Shown piece after piece: positions 41,976 to 46,481 of a stretch of DNA of 46,481 bases (its first letter is position 1; every line of letters begins with the position of its first letter). Under the pieces are notes generated by a model, which saw only the letters and a list, made by a program, of their open reading frames with translations, made no database searches and was not told where the DNA came from. This stretch comes from CAZABG01 sp964460985 (GTDB taxonomy: Bacteria > Chlamydiota > Chlamydiia > Chlamydiales > Parachlamydiaceae): the NCBI GenBank assembly GCA_964460985.1, contig CAYWQX010000013.1, forward strand, positions 1 to 46,481, read 5' to 3'. The position numbers were made by a program, and so were the translations under genes.

Positions 41976-42585
41976 ACCACCAGAAATTTCCTGAGACATG
42001 GATTTTTTTATTGAGAACATGAGCCCCTTTTTTGACCGCTTTTGCGACGCTCTTCCAAGACCAATCATCTCCGCAAAGAATGCCGCCTTCATTAAGATGG
42101 AGGCTCCAAGAAATAATATCATTAAAGACGCTATCAGTATCATGGCCTGCATCAATATATATCAAATCAGCTTTTGTGTTGAGCGCTTTGACAGCCTCTT
42201 CCGACTTCATACGGATAGGGATAATTTTATTTGTTAAATTTTCATGGATGACATTCGATAAAAAAAGTTGATAAAGATAAGGAAGCCTTTTGTCTTGCTG
42301 GTGGACTGCCTCATCGACAGATCCTGCCCAAGTGTCGATCGCATACACTTTTGTTTCAGGCAATGACTCCTTCGCTAAAAACCTTGTCGATTTTCCGAGC
42401 CACGATCCTACTTCGATAATCGTTTTTGGATGGACTCTGTCGATTAACTCTTTTAAGGGCGCTTGATTTGAAAACCATCCGTGGTCATCGAATGGAAGCA
42501 GATTGACAGATTGATAGGGTTCAGGCATCTCAGCTGATAATGATGTAGAAAATAAGACAAGACTCAAAATGATCATTTTATGCAT
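41968..42585 (-). CDS. Exported class I SAM-dependent methyltransferase
   Basis: The precursor is 205 aa with an N-terminal Sec signal (about 1-18, cleavage after SLSA). The methyltransferase fold follows directly: IIEVGSWLGKST (motif I), VYAIDTWAG, DLIYIDAGHD and GGILCGDDW. This is the Methyltransf_24 type, found near glycosyltransferases and in polysaccharide or small-molecule modification. S-adenosylmethionine is a cytoplasmic metabolite, so a signal peptide is unusual. A GAGG stands 5 nt before the ATG. It is coupled to the lipoprotein gene and divergent from the first exported glycosyltransferase-like gene. Confidence 0.85.
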   Translation of the reverse strand: MHKMIILSLVLFSTSLSAEMPEPYQSVNLLPFDDHGWFSNQAPLKELIDRVHPKTIIEVGSWLGKSTRFLAKESLPETKVYAIDTWAGSVDEAVHQQDKRLPYLYQLFLSNVIHENLTNKIIPIRMKSEEAVKALNTKADLIYIDAGHDTDSVFNDIISWSLHLNEGGILCGDDWSWKSVAKAVKKGAHVLNKKIHVSGNFWWYE

Positions 42586-42601
42586 AGTAACCTCTTGATT
42601 T

Positions 42602-43474
42602 ATGGTTTTTTCAAATACTTTCTTGATGAGTTATCTCCTCTTTTTTTGCCTGTCAATTTTTTCCCTCGAATCTAAAACCTATTCTTTAAGCAATGAACCG
42701 ATCGATGTCGTCATCCCCTGCCGAGAGAAAGATCTGGAAGTTTTAAATCTTTGCATCCACGGTGTTAAGAAAAATGCTTCTATAAGACGAGTGATTGTGA
42801 TCTCTTCCAAGCCTTTAACAGATGAAGCGGAGTGGTTTGACGAGACCTTATTTCCTTTTAGCAAAAAAATGGTATCGCTTGCGCTAAACCACGGAAACAA
42901 AAATGGATCGATCGTTTATATGAAAGCGAAAGCTCCTCAAACAACCGTTGGATGGTATTTCCAGCAGCTTTTAAAGCTATACTCCCCTTTGATCATCCCG
43001 GGGATTTCTACCAATGTACTTGTGCTGGATGCCGATACGATTTTTTTAAACCCCGTCTCCTTTCTCAACAAAAAAAACGGATCGATTTTCAATAGCTCTG
43101 CCACTGAACACCATGAGCCTTATTTCCAACACATCGAAAGGCTTTTGCCCGGATTAACTAAACAGAGAAAGAATGTATCGGGCGTATCCCACCATATGCT
43201 CCTACAAAAAGAGATCGTTCTTGACCTAATGAATCAAGTGGAAGAGCTGCATGGCAGGCCCTTTTGGGAAGCATTTTGCAGAGCTGTCCTTCCAAAAAAT
43301 ATCTATGGACCTGCAGCCTCGGAATATGAACTCTACTTCAATTTTGCCCTGAAAAATACCTCTCAAGTATCCCTTCGTCCTTTAAGATTTGCCAATGTCC
43401 ATAGTCTAAAAGAAATCTCTAAACTCAAAAAGGAGGGGCTCCATTTTATTTCTTATCACTGGTATCTAAGATAA
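42602..43474 (+). CDS. Exported DUF6492-like glycosyltransferase
   Basis: The precursor is 290 aa with an N-terminal signal sequence (about 1-22, FLMSYLLFFCLSIFS). The catalytic part opens with IDVVIPCREKDLEVL, typical of a nucleotide-sugar Rossmann-like GT-A fold. It has VLDADTIFL (DxD-type metal motif, about 145-153) and a C-terminal FISYHWYLR. This matches DUF6492, whose members are annotated as putative glycosyltransferases. The start at 42602 lies 16 bp from the divergent methyltransferase ATG. A later ATG at 42626 would still keep the signal peptide. Neither has a Shine-Dalgarno. Confidence 0.75.
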   Translation: MVFSNTFLMSYLLFFCLSIFSLESKTYSLSNEPIDVVIPCREKDLEVLNLCIHGVKKNASIRRVIVISSKPLTDEAEWFDETLFPFSKKMVSLALNHGNKNGSIVYMKAKAPQTTVGWYFQQLLKLYSPLIIPGISTNVLVLDADTIFLNPVSFLNKKNGSIFNSSATEHHEPYFQHIERLLPGLTKQRKNVSGVSHHMLLQKEIVLDLMNQVEELHGRPFWEAFCRAVLPKNIYGPAASEYELYFNFALKNTSQVSLRPLRFANVHSLKEISKLKKEGLHFISYHWYLR

Positions 43475-43503
43475 TTGACTTGAAACTTCGATTAAAATAT
43501 TAA
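43475..43503 (+). promoter_or_regulatory. Possible promoter of the GT6 operon
   Basis: TTGACT (43475-43480) and TATTAA (43498-43503) are separated by 17 bp. GAGG at 43521-43524 follows, 4 nt before the ATG at 43529. Both boxes are imperfect. Confidence 0.5.
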
Positions 43504-43528
43504 GTTGAAAAAATCTTCATGAGGTCTG

Positions 43529-44254
43529 ATGTTCCGATATATTTTTTTCGCATTATTATTGGCTTTGAACATAGTACAAGCACATCATGTCGGCCTTTTA
43601 ATTATGGCGACAGGGAAATACATTAAGTTTGTCCCTCCTTTAATTAATTCCGCTAAAAAACATTTGCTTCCAACCGATCTAGTCACTTTTTATGTTTTTA
43701 CCGATCAACCTTTTGAGCCGATGGAAAATGTGGTGGTGATCCCCCAAAAAAGGCTCGGCTGGCCGAAAGACACCTTGATGCGCTATCATGTTTACCTTAA
43801 CAATCAAAATTATTTCATCCACGAAGACTATCTCTTCGCGTGCGATGCAGATATGCTTTTTGTGAACTTGGTGGGGAAGGAAATTCTAGGTGATAGAGTC
43901 GCTACCATCCACCCCGGCTTTTATAATAAGCGAGGCAGCTACGAAACCAATCCCCTTTCTAACGCTTTCGTAGGGGAAAATGAGGGTAAGTACTATTTCT
44001 GCGGCGGATTTTACGGAGGCAAAACCGCGGAATTTATAAAAATTCTAGAAACCAACATCCATCGAATCAATGAGGACTTTAAAAAAGGGATCATTGCCGT
44101 TTGGCATGACGAAAGCCATTGGAATCGCTATTGCATTGACTTTCCTCCTACCAAAATCCTTTCCCCTTCCTACTGCTATCCGGAAAACTGGAGCCTGCCA
44201 TTTCCTAAAAAATTAATCGCGCTCGATAAAAACCATAAGGAGTATCGTGAATAA
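43529..44254 (+). CDS. Exported family GT6 glycosyltransferase (ABO blood-group-type)
   Basis: The precursor is 241 aa with a Sec signal (about 1-18, cleavage after VQA). The rest follows vertebrate ABO transferases motif by motif. It has MATGKYIKF, FYVFTD (54-59), the metal motif Asp106-Ala107-Asp108, and HPGFY (128-132). The donor-specificity block YYFCGGFYGG (155-164) and WHDESHWN (192-199, Glu195 equivalent to the ABO catalytic Glu) follow. PTKILSP and KNHKEYR close the protein. Family GT6 transfers Gal or GalNAc in alpha-1,3 linkage. Gly160 equals the A-transferase Gly268, favouring GalNAc, by inference. GAGG lies 4 nt before the ATG. The GT2 gene follows with an 8-bp overlap. Confidence 0.93.
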   Translation: MFRYIFFALLLALNIVQAHHVGLLIMATGKYIKFVPPLINSAKKHLLPTDLVTFYVFTDQPFEPMENVVVIPQKRLGWPKDTLMRYHVYLNNQNYFIHEDYLFACDADMLFVNLVGKEILGDRVATIHPGFYNKRGSYETNPLSNAFVGENEGKYYFCGGFYGGKTAEFIKILETNIHRINEDFKKGIIAVWHDESHWNRYCIDFPPTKILSPSYCYPENWSLPFPKKLIALDKNHKEYRE

Positions 44255-45131
44255 ATTTTTAATACTCTTTTTAAGTTTTATTTTTGGGCTAACCGCCCTT
44301 CCTGAAAAAAAAATCGTGGTGGTCGTCCCCGGATACAACAATATCCAATGGTATGAAAATAACATCCATTCCATCTTGATGCAGAAATACAAAAATTTCA
44401 GAGTCATTTTTATTGATGATGCATCCAAAGATAATACGGGGATTGCAGCCAAACAATTTCTAAAGACCCTTAAAGTAGAGTCGCGTAGCTTCTTTTTTGA
44501 CGATCAACATTCTAATAACATTCAAGAAGTGACCACCCTCTTCTCTAAGGCGGTAAACCAGGAGAGACGCTTTTTTACTCTCGTCCGCAACGTGAACCGA
44601 GCCGGAGCTCTTGCTAACTTATACCGTGCTATCCATAGCTGCGACGATAACGAAGTGATCGTCACGCTGGATATGGATGACTGGTTTGCCCATGAAAATG
44701 TTTTAAGCGATATTAACGAAGCGTATTCTTCAGGCGAAGTGTGGCTTACCCATGGGACCTTGCAAACTTATCCAACAGGTGAAGTGGCTTGGTGTGAACC
44801 GGTTCCGGAGCATATCATCAAAAAGAACGCTTTTCGTTCATTTAAATGCCCCTCTCACTTAAGAACTTTCTATGCATGGCTTTTTAAAAAGATAAAGCTC
44901 GAAGATCTCCTCTATAACGAGCAATTCTATCCAATGACATGGGATATGGCCATCATGTATCCCATGATCGAAATGGCGGGCTTTCGCCACAAATTTATTT
45001 CCAAAGTCAACTATATCTACAATGTGGCCAATCAAATTAATGACAATAAAGTGAATGCTGATCTACAAAACGAATTGGACCGATTGATCCGAGCCAAAGA
45101 ACCTTATAAACCTTTAGCAGGTAAGCCATGA
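44247..45131 (+). CDS. Exported family 2 glycosyltransferase
   Basis: The precursor is 294 aa with a signal sequence (about 1-17, FLILFLSFIFGLTA). A GT2 GT-A domain starts at once: IVVVVPGYNN, VIFIDDASKDNTG, then VTLDMDDWF (DxD-like). Later segments (YPMTWDMAIMYPMIEMAG) resemble the acceptor part. It uses GTG at 44247 with AAGGAG 4 nt before, and overlaps the GT6 gene by 8 bp and the next gene by 4 bp. GT2 enzymes normally act on the cytoplasmic face with sugar nucleotides. The export signal is therefore notable. Confidence 0.88.
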   Translation: MNKFLILFLSFIFGLTALPEKKIVVVVPGYNNIQWYENNIHSILMQKYKNFRVIFIDDASKDNTGIAAKQFLKTLKVESRSFFFDDQHSNNIQEVTTLFSKAVNQERRFFTLVRNVNRAGALANLYRAIHSCDDNEVIVTLDMDDWFAHENVLSDINEAYSSGEVWLTHGTLQTYPTGEVAWCEPVPEHIIKKNAFRSFKCPSHLRTFYAWLFKKIKLEDLLYNEQFYPMTWDMAIMYPMIEMAGFRHKFISKVNYIYNVANQINDNKVNADLQNELDRLIRAKEPYKPLAGKP

Positions 45132-46069
45132 TGTGGGGCCTAGTCGTTCTCTCTTTAGCGGTTTTTCACCTCCAGGCAGAGGATATTTATGCCGATATAG
45201 AGGTTTATACCGAAATTGCCGATATCACAAATCCGACCCTTGAAGACTATCGTAGAGTCCAAAACTATCTTACCTATGGGGAAAGAAGCATTATCAAACG
45301 GTGTGATGACTACTATCCTAATGCAAGAAACCTGAAAATTATTGGGGATACTCCCGAAGAAATGCCCCAGTACGGCCTTATCGCAGTTAACTGCGATCCG
45401 GAGGAGCGTGAAAATTGTGTAGTATGCTACTCCTCATTCAACAAAAACTACCCGCGCGGGCTAAAAAGACTTGTGAAATTTGTTCAAGAATCTGATTTCA
45501 AAGGGCATGTCTTATTTCGTTTAGGGGGATGGCCCAACGTGCAAAATGGAGCCTTAGTGACAGCCCACGTTCCCTACGCTTTCAAACCGTGTATGTTAAA
45601 AGAGGCTGAAAGCCTCGGCTTTAAACGAGCTTTTTGGCTGGATACTGCTATTTTACCCTATGTAAGCCTTAACTTCCTTTTCGATCTAATCGCGGATAAA
45701 GGGTATTTCGTCATGGGAAACTCCCATATGATCGGCCCTTATACCCATGAAGATGTGGCCCACGCTTTTGGCATCCCTCCTGAGTCAACCTTCGATATTC
45801 CGAGCTGTTCGGCTGGCATCGCAGGGTTTGATTTTACGAATCCCTTAGGTAAAACGATTGTAGACCAGTACTATAACGCAGCTTTCAATAAGGTAGCTTT
45901 TTTCTCCCCGCGATCTGACCAAAACGTTCTCTCGATCATTTTAAACCGCCTCGGCCTCTCTGATGAGCTCATCCCTATCCGGCGGCTCGCCCACAATAAA
46001 GATCAGATAGGTCCAGATACCCTTCTTCTAATTGAGCGCGAATTTGTAAATGAGCTTTCGCTACAATGA
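45128..46069 (+). CDS. Exported glycosyltransferase-like protein
   Basis: The precursor is 313 aa with a signal peptide (about 1-17, cleavage after HLQA). The central part (about 100-300) has a GT-A-like layout: GLKRLVKFVQ, LFRLGGWPN, FKRAFWLDTAILPY (a single Asp where DxD is usual), then a SDQNVLSIIL segment typical of sugar-nucleotide transferases with an SDQ motif. I cannot place it in a CAZy family. It shares ATGA overlaps with genes on both sides, so it belongs to the exported transferase operon. Confidence 0.7.
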   Translation: MMWGLVVLSLAVFHLQAEDIYADIEVYTEIADITNPTLEDYRRVQNYLTYGERSIIKRCDDYYPNARNLKIIGDTPEEMPQYGLIAVNCDPEERENCVVCYSSFNKNYPRGLKRLVKFVQESDFKGHVLFRLGGWPNVQNGALVTAHVPYAFKPCMLKEAESLGFKRAFWLDTAILPYVSLNFLFDLIADKGYFVMGNSHMIGPYTHEDVAHAFGIPPESTFDIPSCSAGIAGFDFTNPLGKTIVDQYYNAAFNKVAFFSPRSDQNVLSIILNRLGLSDELIPIRRLAHNKDQIGPDTLLLIEREFVNELSLQ

Positions 46070-46481
46070 AAATCATCTTTTTTCTTTTCTTCTTTCTTTC
46101 GATCGAAGCTAAAGTTTTAATTATGACCCACTGCTATAACAAACCCCACTTCATTTACTGGCAGCACGACACTCTCAAAAAATTTTTAAAAGATGATTAT
46201 GAATTTGTTGTTTTCAACGACGCGGAAGAAACAGAAATCTATCTGCAAACAGAAAAGATTTGTGAATACCTGAAAATTCGCTCCGTTCGAGTTCCCCAAG
46301 AGATCCATGAGGGAAGAAATAATCCTAGTACCGCCTGTGCAGACACGATCCAATATATGATTCAGCACTACGGAATACACCATCCCGATATCGTAGTGCT
46401 CTTAGATTCAGATATGTTTCTTATCAGAGACTTTAGCATTCGAGAATATCTTGGCTCGAATGACATCGCAGCGAACCTGCA
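46066..46481 (+). CDS. Exported glycosyltransferase-like protein (partial, runs off window)
   Basis: This 5' part is open to the window end, 138 codons and more. The ATG at 46066 overlaps the upstream stop (ATGA). A signal peptide (about 1-15, MKIIFFLFFFLSIEA) is followed by VLIMTHCYN and later VVLLDSDMFLIRDF, a DxD-type motif (Asp-Ser-Asp) in a GT-A-like context. It continues the run of exported transferases. The family and the end are unknown from this window. Confidence 0.75.
   Translation, partial: MKIIFFLFFFLSIEAKVLIMTHCYNKPHFIYWQHDTLKKFLKDDYEFVVFNDAEETEIYLQTEKICEYLKIRSVRVPQEIHEGRNNPSTACADTIQYMIQHYGIHHPDIVVLLDSDMFLIRDFSIREYLGSNDIAANL

Noticed and set aside
41976..42155. N-terminal extension of the small lipoprotein
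   Set aside because: It lies within the methyltransferase gene in another frame and would bury the lipobox. The inner ATG with GGTGG gives a normal lipoprotein signal.

Overview
The window looks like chromosome from an environmental (amoeba-type, Parachlamydiales-like) chlamydia. This is an inference. It rests on the major sigma factor, whose architecture and length resemble chlamydial sigma-66, on the many short exported or lipid-anchored orphan proteins, on a family of small multi-pass membrane proteins reminiscent of inclusion-membrane proteins, and on eukaryote-like domains (leucine-rich repeats, paired SPFH proteins, an ABO-type glycosyltransferase). I cannot assign a genus. There is no rRNA, CRISPR array, transposase or phage gene. 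One tRNA gene is present.

Layout. 1-430 is a non-coding inverted array of imperfect 47-68 bp repeats. 556-8545 is core-type: NAD(P)H-hydrate repair (nnr), a coiled-coil membrane protein, a DMT transporter, a CoiA-like protein on the opposite strand, rpoD, and a DinG/XPD-type Fe-S helicase. 8592-13083 is an accessory island of five tandem paralogous four-helix membrane proteins, split by an unrelated orphan gene and a decayed duplicate of a paralogue's 3' end. 13046-20108 carries an exported phospholipase-C-like protein, an ABC exporter, an HdeD-like protein, a compact RNB exoribonuclease and a SulP anion transporter. 20244-27480 is mostly small exported or accessory enzymes: an apparently circularly permuted EEP-fold protein, an Ntn-hydrolase, FIST, DUF1796, DUF1398, a methyltransferase and a GNAT. 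27555-29473 is a tandem SPFH pair with a consensus promoter and terminator, followed by tRNA-Thr(CGT). 29589-33358 has an exported HAD protein and three leucine-rich-repeat units in two genes. 33343-38064 holds a YjbH-like outer-membrane protein, an orphan and a lipoprotein.

38110-46481 is glycan-centred. A UDP-glucuronate-epimerase-like enzyme is divergent from a HAD phosphatase / UbiA (prenyl-phosphate phosphoribosyltransferase-like) / flippase-like operon. Beyond a small lipoprotein and an exported methyltransferase comes a run of five glycosyltransferase-like genes. All five begin with Sec-type signal peptides fused directly to the catalytic domain. One is a clear family GT6 (ABO blood-group type) enzyme that retains a vertebrate-style DxD motif.

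The strongest candidate for an undescribed system is this last block: a set of exported methyltransferase and glycosyltransferases, including an ABO-like enzyme, that would act outside the bacterial cytoplasm and possibly on host glycans. Second-tier candidates are the four-helix paralogue island, the permuted EEP protein, and the polyprenyl-phosphopentose operon.
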